From JAVBSC01 sp031547305 (GTDB lineage Bacteria; Desulfobacterota; Desulfovibrionia; Desulfovibrionales; Desulfovibrionaceae), in NCBI GenBank assembly GCA_031547305.1, contig JAVBSC010000076.1, positions 1 to 13,059 of the forward strand: a stretch of DNA of 13,059 bases, written 5' to 3'. The notes under the pieces are model-generated. The model did not search any database, was not told the DNA's origin, and saw only the letters and a list, made by a program, of their open reading frames with translations. A program made the position numbers and the translations under genes. Each line of letters opens with the position of its first letter. Position 1 is the first letter of the stretch. Below, piece after piece: positions 7,441-13,054 of the stretch.

Positions 7441-7743
7441 CTAGGCCGGGGACGCGCCCGGAGCAGGAGTTGCCGCGGCCGGGGCAGCGGGAGCGGCCTG
7501 GACGGCGTCGGCCGCTTTGGATTCCCCCGTGCCGGAAGGCGCTTCCGGCTTGGATTCCTTGCGGTTGCCGTAATCGGTCACATACCAGCCGCCGCCTTTG
7601 AGCACAAAAGAGGTGTTGGAAACAATGCGATCCGCGTTGCCCCTACAGATGGGACAGGGCTTGGCGTGGGTTTCCTCAAAATTTTTACACCATTCCTCAA
7701 AGACCTGGTGACATTCCTTGCAACGGTATTCATAAATAGGCAT
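7441..7743 (-). CDS. FmdB-family zinc-ribbon protein
   Basis: This 100-aa protein starts MPIYEYRCKEC, the standard opening of the FmdB/CxxC zinc-ribbon family. Metal ligands are Cys8, Cys11, Cys29 and Cys32 (CPICRG). A conserved FVLKGGGWYVTDYG block follows at ~46-58, then a low-complexity Pro/Ala tail from ~65 to the end. The family was first described as a possible regulator of a methylotroph formamidase; its general biochemical role is not settled. ATG at 7743 has GGAG at 7751-7754. It has its own near-consensus promoter, a long leader and a terminator, so it is probably monocistronic. Confidence 0.9.
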   Translation of the reverse strand: MPIYEYRCKECHQVFEEWCKNFEETHAKPCPICRGNADRIVSNTSFVLKGGGWYVTDYGNRKESKPEAPSGTGESKAADAVQAAPAAPAAATPAPGASPA

Positions 7744-7799
7744 CTGAATTCTCCAATCCGCAAACCACGGGCGTGCTGTTTAGAGCATCTTACACTTTA

Positions 7800-7840
7800 A
7801 ATAGTCGCTTAACGGCGAACTTCGCTCGACTACGGCTATT
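7800..7840 (-). promoter_or_regulatory. Structured element in the fmdB 5' leader with competing helices
   Basis: In the predicted ~130-nt leader, the 3' segment CGACTATT (complement of 7800-7807) can pair with AATAGCCG (complement of 7833-7840, one mismatch) or with TAGTCG (complement of 7827-7832, perfect 6 bp). The two pairings exclude each other. A small GCGA/TCGC hairpin (7815-7825) lies inside. This could be an attenuator-like switch or only a short palindromic repeat; I recognise no riboswitch class. Confidence 0.4.
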
Positions 7841-7881
7841 CACAGAACTCCAATAGAGCAGACAAAGTCCGTCCTTGAATC

Positions 7882-7909
7882 TTTATAGTCAGCCGCCGCG
7901 GTTTGTCAA
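7882..7909 (-). promoter_or_regulatory. Near-consensus sigma-70 promoter for fmdB
   Basis: On the minus strand, TTGACA (7904-7909) and TATAAA (7882-7887) are separated by 16 bp, giving a full -35 match and five of six at -10. Transcription would start near 7875, about 130 nt before the fmdB ATG. It sits directly after the stop of the small basic protein gene. Confidence 0.75.
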
Positions 7910-7918
7910 ATTTAGGCT

Positions 7919-8032
7919 TCAGCTCTTTTTGGCGGCGGCCTTGGCTTCGCGGACGCGCTGCTTCAGGCGTTCGGAGCGGCGTTTACGCTGGCGATCCAGT
8001 TCTTTTTTGCGTTCTATTTTTTTGTGGGCCAT
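7919..8032 (-). CDS. Small lysine/arginine-rich protein, 37 aa
   Basis: This short gene encodes MAHKKIERKKELDRQRKR followed by a helical, highly charged stretch ending KAAAKKS. Well over a third of its residues are Lys or Arg. A strong ribosome site AAGGAG (8039-8044) lies six bases before the ATG, and a plausible promoter lies further upstream (8066-8094), so I regard it as real despite its size. Small basic proteins of this look (DUF6800-like, from memory) are widespread in deltaproteobacteria and lack a known function; RNA or ribosome binding is a guess from charge alone. It lies between pgl and fmdB. Confidence 0.8.
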   Translation of the reverse strand: MAHKKIERKKELDRQRKRRSERLKQRVREAKAAAKKS

Positions 8033-8065
8033 GATTATCTCCTTGGGAAAATTTACGAAACATTG

Positions 8066-8094
8066 TTTTTAACCCGGCCTTGGCTTCTTGTAAA
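8066..8094 (-). promoter_or_regulatory. Possible sigma-70 promoter of the small basic protein gene
   Basis: On the minus strand TTTACA (8089-8094) and TAAAAA (8066-8071) are spaced by 17 bp. It overlaps the last few bases before the pgl end and lies about 35 bp upstream of the small ORF start. The match is moderate, and readthrough from pgl is also possible. Confidence 0.45.
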
Positions 8095-8098
8095 GTTT

Positions 8099-8839
8099 TT
8101 ATTCGCCGCCCCTGTAGGCTTCTTCGTCAATGAACCAGCAAAGCTGCCCGTTGTGCGGCCGGACCATCTGGGCGGGAAGCACCGGTTCCGCCATCAGGTT
8201 CAGGGCCGTATCCAGCACGTGGTGCTTGGATTTGCCGGACGCGATAAAGATGCAGCAACGGGAGTTGTTGAGCACCGGCAAGGTCATGGTCAGACGCGAG
8301 GAGTTTGTTTCGCGCAGGTACTGGTCCACCACCAGGCGGCTTTGTTCCTCCAGGGCGGCAGCGCCGGGAAAAAGCGAGGCCGTATGTCCGTCCTCGCCCA
8401 CACCCAGGACTATGCAGTCAAAACGCGGCATTTCGCCGGGGATGAGACAGAAATGGTCCTTGAGCATGAGTTCGTAGCTGTCCGCGGCTTCAGCCGGGTT
8501 CTCCTCACCCTTCATGCGGTAGAAACGGGTGGCGGAAACGCGGGAGAGCAGTTCGTCGCGGGCCACGCGGTAGTTGCTGTCCGGGTGGTCCGGCCCCACG
8601 CAACGCTCGTCCACCCAATAAACCTCAGTCTGCTCCCAGGCGATGCGCCGGGCCCATTCCGCGGAGGCCAAAAGGCGGAACAGGGCGATGGGGGTTTTGC
8701 CGCCGGACAGGGCCAGGGTGAAGCTTTTTTTGCGGGACACGGCTTTCTGGAACTGGGATTCGATAATCAGGGCGGCCTGCTCGGCCATTTCCAGCGGATC
8801 CTTGGTTACGTAAAGAGAGAGATGGGTTGTGCGCAGCAT
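8099..8839 (-). CDS. pgl: 6-phosphogluconolactonase
   Basis: This cytosolic enzyme of the oxidative pentose phosphate pathway hydrolyses 6-phosphogluconolactone to 6-phosphogluconate. The 246-aa product belongs to the DevB/SOL family (glucosamine-6-phosphate isomerase fold): SGGKTP at 45-50, WVDER at 75-79 with PDSNY at 86-90, and GVGEDGHTASLFPG at 146-159, which carries the likely catalytic Asp and His. The ATG at 8839 gives the normal family length. The frame is open upstream to a TTG at 9007, but that extension looks non-coding. The ribosome site is weak. No zwf or gnd gene is in the window. The small basic protein gene follows after 66 bp. Confidence 0.94.
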   Translation of the reverse strand: MLRTTHLSLYVTKDPLEMAEQAALIIESQFQKAVSRKKSFTLALSGGKTPIALFRLLASAEWARRIAWEQTEVYWVDERCVGPDHPDSNYRVARDELLSRVSATRFYRMKGEENPAEAADSYELMLKDHFCLIPGEMPRFDCIVLGVGEDGHTASLFPGAAALEEQSRLVVDQYLRETNSSRLTMTLPVLNNSRCCIFIASGKSKHHVLDTALNLMAEPVLPAQMVRPHNGQLCWFIDEEAYRGGE

Positions 8840-8978
8840 GGCTAAACACCGTTTTTTTAAGATTGAGGCGGATAAATCGGAGAATGGCCGCGTTTTTGCC
8901 GCGCGGCATCCGGGCCCGCGCGAATATGATAACCCGCCGTGGTGGGGATTGCCAGCACCAATTTTATCGGGAAAGCCG

Positions 8979-9011
8979 TTTTTTGCACAAACAAGGTAAA
9001 TGTGCAAAAAA
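8979..9011. promoter_or_regulatory. Perfect inverted repeat, candidate upstream activator site for the ZraP-like gene
   Basis: Arms TTTTTTGCACA (8979-8989) and TGTGCAAAAAA (9001-9011) are exact complements around 11 nt. The centre lies about 123 bp upstream of the predicted sigma-54 transcription start, the usual range for a bacterial enhancer-binding protein such as ZraR. The arms run T-tract first and A-tract last, the opposite of an intrinsic terminator, so a DNA-level site is more likely. Confidence 0.6.
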
Positions 9012-9092
9012 TAGCATAGCCTGAATCGGCGGAGCGCGGCCAGATCTGAATAACACAGCCGCCTTAAAGCATATTTTTATAATTGTAGATTT

Positions 9093-9107
9093 TGGCACGA
9101 GCATTGC
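9093..9107 (+). promoter_or_regulatory. Sigma-54 (RpoN) -24/-12 promoter of the ZraP-like gene
   Basis: TTGGCACG, then AGCA, then TTGCTTT (9092-9110) matches the RpoN consensus essentially completely; the GG at 9094-9095 and GC at 9106-9107 are 12 bp apart as required. Transcription should begin near 9119, leaving a leader of about 65 nt. The zraP promoter of E. coli is also sigma-54 dependent, which supports the gene call. Confidence 0.85.
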
Positions 9108-9120
9108 TTTAACCCGGATA

Positions 9121-9134
9121 CTTGCACAAGCAAG
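9121..9134 (+). repeat. Small hairpin at the 5' end of the predicted ZraP-like transcript
   Basis: CTTGC, ACAA, GCAAG forms a 5-bp stem with a 4-nt loop beginning at about +3. It may protect the mRNA 5' end. It also repeats the core of the upstream palindrome: TTGCACAARCAAG occurs at 8983-8995 and 9122-9134. Confidence 0.5.
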
Positions 9135-9183
9135 CCGTACAGAGTTGATTTGTAGCAATATTCCTAATGCCTGGAGGTATATC

Positions 9184-9687
9184 ATGAAAAAGATGTTGGC
9201 GGTTCCCTTTGCTCTGCTTATGGCCTTTGCCCTTGCCGCTCCTGTAATGGCCGGCCCCGGCGGGCCGCGCGACGGATACGGCGGTTATCACGGCGGAGAT
9301 CGCGGCTATGATCACCCGGCCATTCCGCCGGAAAAAATGGCGGCCTTTAAAAACATTATGAAGGATTTTCGGGACAAGACACAGCCGATTCGCGAACAGC
9401 TCTGGACCAAGAGAACGGAATTGAAAGCCCTGAGCCGCAATCCCAATACTCAACCGTCTTCCATCACCAAGCTGGCCGAGGACATGAGCGCCCTGCGCAC
9501 GCAATTGTACAAGGAACGGCAGGCTCTGGACGACAAGCTTGAGAAAGAGGTAGGCATAAACATCTATCATTACGGCGCTGACTTTGGCGGCTATGGGGCT
9601 ATGGGCGGGCGTGGCTGGCACGACGGGCGTGACGGCCGTGGCTGGCACGACGGACGAGGCTTTGGCGGGGGCTGCGCTTGTTATTAA
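9184..9687 (+). CDS. ZraP/Spy/CpxP-like periplasmic metal-binding chaperone
   Basis: This 167-aa exported protein resembles ZraP, the periplasmic zinc-associated repressor/chaperone of the Spy/CpxP (LTxxQ) superfamily. Residues 1-23 form a signal peptide ending VMA. A Gly/His/Tyr/Asp-rich segment (~24-45) precedes a helical core at ~48-124 (PPEKMAAFKNIMKDFRDKTQ and TELKALSRNPN resemble the ZraP core). The C-terminus is Gly-rich with two copies of GRGWHDGR and ends CACY; these His and Cys residues are probable metal ligands. The ATG at 9184 has GGAGG at 9173-9177; an upstream in-frame TTG is unlikely. In E. coli, ZraP is controlled by ZraSR through sigma-54. The promoter and enhancer-like repeat here fit, but no zraS or zraR gene is in the window. 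Confidence 0.85.
   Translation: MKKMLAVPFALLMAFALAAPVMAGPGGPRDGYGGYHGGDRGYDHPAIPPEKMAAFKNIMKDFRDKTQPIREQLWTKRTELKALSRNPNTQPSSITKLAEDMSALRTQLYKERQALDDKLEKEVGINIYHYGADFGGYGAMGGRGWHDGRDGRGWHDGRGFGGGCACY
9610..9653 (+). repeat. Tandem repeat encoding the WHDGR units
   Basis: A 17-bp identical block occurs at 9610-9626 and 9637-9653 with a 27-bp period, encoding two GRGWHDGR units. It suggests recent duplication of a metal-binding unit and potential for copy-number change by slippage. Confidence 0.8.
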
Positions 9688-9714
9688 ATATAATGATGCT
9701 TGTCTGCTCTGCGG

Positions 9715-9732
9715 GGATTTGCCTGCAAATCC
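9715..9732. repeat. 8-bp inverted repeat between the ZraP-like gene stop and its terminator
   Basis: GGATTTGC and GCAAATCC are exact complements separated by two bases. As RNA it would form a short hairpin with a 4-nt or larger loop; as DNA it is a near-palindromic site. A second weak pairing, GACCA/TGGTC, follows at about 9733-9747. No role is assigned. Confidence 0.5.
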
Positions 9733-9790
9733 TGACCACGAGATGGTCGTGCGCGGTGAAACCGTTCTAATAAATTAAGTTGCCCTGATT

Positions 9791-9866
9791 AATCCCGCTC
9801 CGTTCCGGTTTTTGCCTCCAGCGCCACTGGGGCAAGGGCCGAAAGCGGAGCGGATTTTTCATTTTT
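9791..9866 (+). terminator. Long bulged hairpin plus T-tracts ending the ZraP-like transcript
   Basis: Outer arms CCGCTCCG (9795-9802) and CGGAGCGG (9846-9853) pair perfectly, extended outward by AATC/GATT with one bulge. Inner pairings (TTC/GAA, TTGCC/GGCAA, CCA/TGG) continue toward a small loop near 9821-9827. ATTTTTCATTTTT follows at 9854-9866. This is a strong intrinsic terminator of unusual length (about 60 nt). It isolates the rhomboid gene from the upstream transcript. Confidence 0.8.
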
Positions 9867-9903
9867 CGCTTGTCCACGGGCCAATGTCCGGTTATGTACG
9901 GCT

Positions 9904-10656
9904 ATGCTGCCCTTAAAAGACTCCACTCCCAGGATCGGACCGCCTTATGCGGTGCTGATCGTCGTATTGCTCAACGTGGCCGCGTTTTTATGGGAACAAA
10001 CCCTTTCCCGGCGCGAGCTTTACGAGGCCATCCACCTTCTGGGCACGGTGCCGCTGCGCTTCACCAACCCTGAGATGGCGCAGGCTCTGGGATACGAAGG
10101 CTCGCCCCTGCCCACGCTGGTTACCCACATGTTCCTGCATTCCGGCTGGCTGCACATAATCGGCAATATGTGGACCTTCTGGATTTTTGCTGACAATGTG
10201 GAAGACGCCCTGGGGCATTGGCGTTTCCCGATTTTTTACCTGCTCTGCGGCCTGGCCGCCGTCACCACGGATATCCTGCTTACAGGCAGTCCACGGACGC
10301 CCCTGGTGGGCGCCTCCGGCGCCATCGCCGGAGTGCTGGGCGCGTACTTTGTTCTTTTTCCCCGCGCCTGGGTGACCACCCTGGTGGTCATTTTTGTGAT
10401 CCGGCTGCCGGCTGTGTTCTTCCTTGGTTTCTGGTTCCTCACCCAGTTCTTTTCCGGTCTGGCCGAGGCGGCCGGCGCCCGGAGCAACATTGCCTGGTGG
10501 GCGCATTTTGGCGGCTTTGTGGCCGGCATAATTCTGCTCCCTCTGTTTAAAAAAAGGGACTCCTTCCCTCCGCCCGGCCCCAAAGTTTACGTCTACCCCA
10601 ACTCGCGGAAGGCGCCGCCCGGCGACGACCCCTGGCGGCATTTGAAAGACAGGTAG
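9904..10656 (+). CDS. Rhomboid-family intramembrane serine protease
   Basis: This 250-aa polytopic inner-membrane protease should cleave transmembrane helices of client proteins. The catalytic dyad is intact: Ser138 in GASGAIAG (136-143) and His201 in WWAHFGGFVAG. The segment HMFLHSGWLHIIGNMWTFWIF (a 21-residue run starting near His75, described here by its His and Asn88) forms the second core helix with oxyanion residues. About six hydrophobic segments are visible, with a TM1 at ~14-30 and a large L1-like loop at ~34-70. A Pro-rich hydrophilic tail follows ~216. Start ATG at 9904 lacks a good ribosome site. The substrate is unknown and the neighbours give no clue. Confidence 0.92.
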   Translation: MLPLKDSTPRIGPPYAVLIVVLLNVAAFLWEQTLSRRELYEAIHLLGTVPLRFTNPEMAQALGYEGSPLPTLVTHMFLHSGWLHIIGNMWTFWIFADNVEDALGHWRFPIFYLLCGLAAVTTDILLTGSPRTPLVGASGAIAGVLGAYFVLFPRAWVTTLVVIFVIRLPAVFFLGFWFLTQFFSGLAEAAGARSNIAWWAHFGGFVAGIILLPLFKKRDSFPPPGPKVYVYPNSRKAPPGDDPWRHLKDR

Positions 10657-10729
10657 CAAGAACAGGTAATGGTGAAGAAAAAAGCTGTCGCCTGGCCGCG
10701 CCAGTGCCCCTCTTAACTGTTCCTTACCT

Positions 10730-10763
10730 AAAAAAGGTCCGGGAAGATTGCTCCACCCGGACC
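10730..10763 (-). terminator. Intrinsic terminator after pgk
   Basis: A perfect 8-bp stem GGTCCGGG/CCCGGACC (10736-10743, 10756-10763) with a 12-nt loop is followed on the minus strand by six T (10730-10735). It closes the gap-pgk transcript 25 bp after the pgk stop, facing the rhomboid gene end. Confidence 0.9.
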
Positions 10764-10787
10764 ACATGGTTTACGCCTGATCAGCGG

Positions 10788-12047
10788 TTATTTCCATTTC
10801 AGATGGGCTTTTTTCATGGCCTTGACCAGGGGCAGTTCGTCGCCGGAGAGAAACTGGACCATGGCTCCGCCCGCGGTGCAGACGTGGCTGATTTTGGACA
10901 GGTCCGTATACTTGGCGGCCGCTGTGACGCTGTCGCCGCCGCCCACCACGCTGTAGGCCGGACTTGCTTCTATGGCTCTGAACAGTTCCTTTGTGCCATC
11001 CTCAAAGCAGGGATTTTCGTACACGCCCGGAGGTCCGTTCACAAAAACGGTTCCGGCCTTCATGATTTCCTGTTTGTAGGTTTTGATGGTTTCAGCGCCT
11101 ATATCAAAGAGATCCTCGTCCAGCGGCAGGGCGCTGACCGGCAGCTCCACGCGTTTGCCGTCCCGGGCCACGGCGATATCGGCCGGGAGCAGGATTTTTT
11201 CGCCGTACTTGGCGAGCAAATCCTTGGCCTGGGGCAGGAAGCTGTCGTAGCCGCGATCCTTGACGAACTTTTCCGCGTTCGCGCCAGGGCGTTTGCCCTT
11301 GGCCCAGTGCATGACCAGGCCGGTCACGCCGCAGGTCAGAATGCGGTGCGCGGAACCATTGGCCAGCACCTGGCCCATCATGCCGAAGGCGTCGGAAATG
11401 CGGCTGCCGCCCAAAAGGAACACGGAAGGCTGAGCCGGGTGCTCCATAACCTTGGACAGGGCCGTTATTTCGTTGAAGAACACGAACCCGGCCGCCGAGG
11501 GCAGGATTTCCTGGAAAGTGACCAGGGACGGCGAGTTGCGGTGCGCGGCCGCAAAGGCGTCGTTCACGTAGGCGTCCGCCAGGGGAGCCAGGCTGCGCAC
11601 CAGCCAGCAGTCCAGGAACTTGTCCGGCGGCAGTTTAAGGGCGAACTCAAAGCAGGTGTGTTCTTCCGCCAGGTAGCGCAGGTTGCCCAGGAGCACGGCT
11701 TCGCCGGGCTTCAGGGCTTTTACCGCCGCCTGGGCCGTTGGGCCGCAGACGTCGTCCAGGTACGGGATCTCACGGCCCAGGAGCTTGCTCAGAATCCGGG
11801 CATGCTCAGCCATGGGGATGACGTTGTGATAATCCTGCACGTCGCCCTGGTGGGCGATCACCGCGAGCTTTGCCCCCTTCTCCATAAGATATTCGAAGGT
11901 GGGCACGCTTTTGTTGATGCGGTTGGTGTTCTTCAGCTTTTTGGTAGCCTGGTCCACCGGGCAGTTTATGTCCACGCGCAACAGCACGGTTTTGCCGGAC
12001 CAGTCAAAGTCCTCCAGGGAGGATATGCCGATGTTTACGCTTTCCAT
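10788..12047 (-). CDS. pgk: Phosphoglycerate kinase, archaeal-type
   Basis: PGK transfers the acyl phosphate of 1,3-bisphosphoglycerate to ADP in the cytosol, reversibly. The 419-aa protein keeps the fold motifs: VLLRVDINCP at 21-30, NRI at 42-44, LRY at 123-125, VNDAFAAAHR at 161-170, LLGGSRISDAF at 211-221, GPPGVYE at 338-344 and VVGGGDS at 367-373. The AHQG, VNDAFAAAHR and TAGGAMVQFLSG versions look archaeal rather than bacterial (bacterial forms: SHLGRP, LENVRF, STGGGA). By eye, the conserved Arg of GRP, a 3-phosphoglycerate ligand in studied enzymes, is Asp69 here (AHQGDV, 65-70). The other basic ligands Arg43, His66, Arg124 and Arg170 seem present. The ATG at 12047 overlaps the GAPDH gene by 13 nt, so the pair is a coupled operon. 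Confidence 0.88.
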   Translation of the reverse strand: MESVNIGISSLEDFDWSGKTVLLRVDINCPVDQATKKLKNTNRINKSVPTFEYLMEKGAKLAVIAHQGDVQDYHNVIPMAEHARILSKLLGREIPYLDDVCGPTAQAAVKALKPGEAVLLGNLRYLAEEHTCFEFALKLPPDKFLDCWLVRSLAPLADAYVNDAFAAAHRNSPSLVTFQEILPSAAGFVFFNEITALSKVMEHPAQPSVFLLGGSRISDAFGMMGQVLANGSAHRILTCGVTGLVMHWAKGKRPGANAEKFVKDRGYDSFLPQAKDLLAKYGEKILLPADIAVARDGKRVELPVSALPLDEDLFDIGAETIKTYKQEIMKAGTVFVNGPPGVYENPCFEDGTKELFRAIEASPAYSVVGGGDSVTAAAKYTDLSKISHVCTAGGAMVQFLSGDELPLVKAMKKAHLKWK

Positions 12048-13054
12048 TTGGCCATTCCAAGGTACTTGTTGGTCATAGCCACGGCTTCCTTGCCGGTTTT
12101 CTGCATGCCCATGGCCGCGCGCACGCCGTCAAGGGTTTCCGGAATGGTGATGCTTTCCTGCGGAATGTTGATGGCGAACATGATGTCGTCTCCGGAATGG
12201 ACCAGGGTGTCCTTCCACAGGGCGATTTCGTACATGTCCGCGCGCTTGTTGCCCAGGTCGCGGGCGTAGCGGAACAGGGAGGCGTTGCCCAAAAAGCCTT
12301 CGGCAATGGAGACCACGCGGATGCGGTCATGGGCGCGGAAGGCGGCCTCCGCGTCTTCCAGGGAGATTTTCTTTTTGGGGGTGACGGTCATGGTGATGAT
12401 GTGGCCGTGGGTGACCGGCACGTGCACCAGAATGCCCGTGGCCTTGACGTGCGGCATGATGTGCATGAGGTCCAGGCACTGGTGGGACGGGGCCTTGTCC
12501 ACCATCATGGCGTTGGTCAGGCCGCGGTGGTAATCGCCGGGGTCGGCCACACGACGGATGATGGTGATGGCCACTTTTTCGATCCCGAAGACGCGATCCA
12601 GGCAGTCCACAGTGCGGATGAGGCCAGTGGTGTTGCAGGAGGTCAGCTTCAGATATTTCTGGTTGATGCCTTTTTCATAGTTGGCGTAGCCGTGGAAGAA
12701 CACGTCGGCCACATCGTCTTTTTCCCCACCCTGGAAAATGGCCTTTTTGCCATGCTTCTCGTAGGTGACCTTATTCTTGGCGCCAATACCGCCCGGCGCG
12801 GCATCCAGGAGGATGTCGCTGCTTTGCACCAGTTCTTCGAAAGACCCGGAAATCGGAATATCCAGGGCTTTAAAAGCGCTCAGATCCGGGCTGCCGGAAA
12901 ACAGTTTGTATGGCATGCCGCTTTCTTTCAGGGCGCGGATGGACAAGGTGGGGGCGACGTCGCAAACGCCAACCAGTTCCATGTCTTTTTGCAGGGCTAC
13001 CCCGTCGGCCAGCCGTTGCCCGATGACTCCGTATCCTACGACGCCTACTTTCAC
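12035..13054 (-). CDS. Type II (archaeal-type) glyceraldehyde-3-phosphate dehydrogenase, start uncertain at window edge
   Basis: This enzyme interconverts glyceraldehyde 3-phosphate and 1,3-bisphosphoglycerate with NAD(P). It is of the archaeal/type II class, unlike the common bacterial GapA: Rossmann motif GYGVIGQR (8-15), FQGGEKDD (107-114), catalytic Cys140 in TSCNTTGLIR, RRVADPGDYHRG and APSHQ downstream, 339 aa in all. The visible start is a GTG at 13054. The frame continues as CT-AAA to the edge, and many archaeal homologues begin MKVKVGINGYG, so the true start may lie a few codons outside the window. The pgk start lies inside its last codons. The two successive enzymes share an operon. 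Whether the cell also has GapA cannot be seen here. Confidence 0.92.
   Translation of the reverse strand: MKVGVVGYGVIGQRLADGVALQKDMELVGVCDVAPTLSIRALKESGMPYKLFSGSPDLSAFKALDIPISGSFEELVQSSDILLDAAPGGIGAKNKVTYEKHGKKAIFQGGEKDDVADVFFHGYANYEKGINQKYLKLTSCNTTGLIRTVDCLDRVFGIEKVAITIIRRVADPGDYHRGLTNAMMVDKAPSHQCLDLMHIMPHVKATGILVHVPVTHGHIITMTVTPKKKISLEDAEAAFRAHDRIRVVSIAEGFLGNASLFRYARDLGNKRADMYEIALWKDTLVHSGDDIMFAINIPQESITIPETLDGVRAAMGMQKTGKEAVAMTNKYLGMAKWKA

Larger units (their letters stand above)
8840..9183. other. Divergent regulatory region between pgl and the ZraP-like gene
   Basis: These 344 bases hold no gene. From left to right they contain the pgl leader, a perfect TGCCGCGCGGCA palindrome (8897-8908), a perfect 11-bp inverted repeat (8979-9011), an A/T-rich stretch (about 9065-9093), the sigma-54 promoter (9093-9107), a small hairpin at the expected transcript start (9121-9134) and the GGAGG ribosome site (9173-9177). 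I found no convincing promoter for pgl on the minus strand. Confidence 0.7.

Noticed and set aside
8840..9007. N-terminal extension of pgl to a TTG at 9007.
   Set aside because: The extension crosses regulatory sequence, has no ribosome site and exceeds the family's normal length; the ATG at 8839 gives the expected N-terminus.
8979..9011. Reading the 11-bp inverted repeat as an intrinsic terminator.
   Set aside because: The T-tract is on the 5' side of the stem and the A-tract on the 3' side on both strands, the reverse of a terminator, and no gene ends nearby.
9145..9183. Upstream TTG start for the ZraP-like protein.
   Set aside because: It would hide the signal peptide behind 13 extra residues; the ATG at 9184 has a perfect GGAGG and begins a classic MKK signal peptide.
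9688..9778. An open frame after the ZraP-like stop with a CLLCGD...HEMVVRGETVLIN tail.
   Set aside because: It has no plausible start codon of its own outside the preceding gene and is only the tail of a shadow frame.
10704..12269. A 521-codon open frame on the plus strand.
   Set aside because: It is antisense to most of pgk and the end of the GAPDH gene, whose motifs are clear. Its own product is low-complexity Gly/His/Gln-rich with no recognisable motif; such long shadows are common opposite GC-rich genes.
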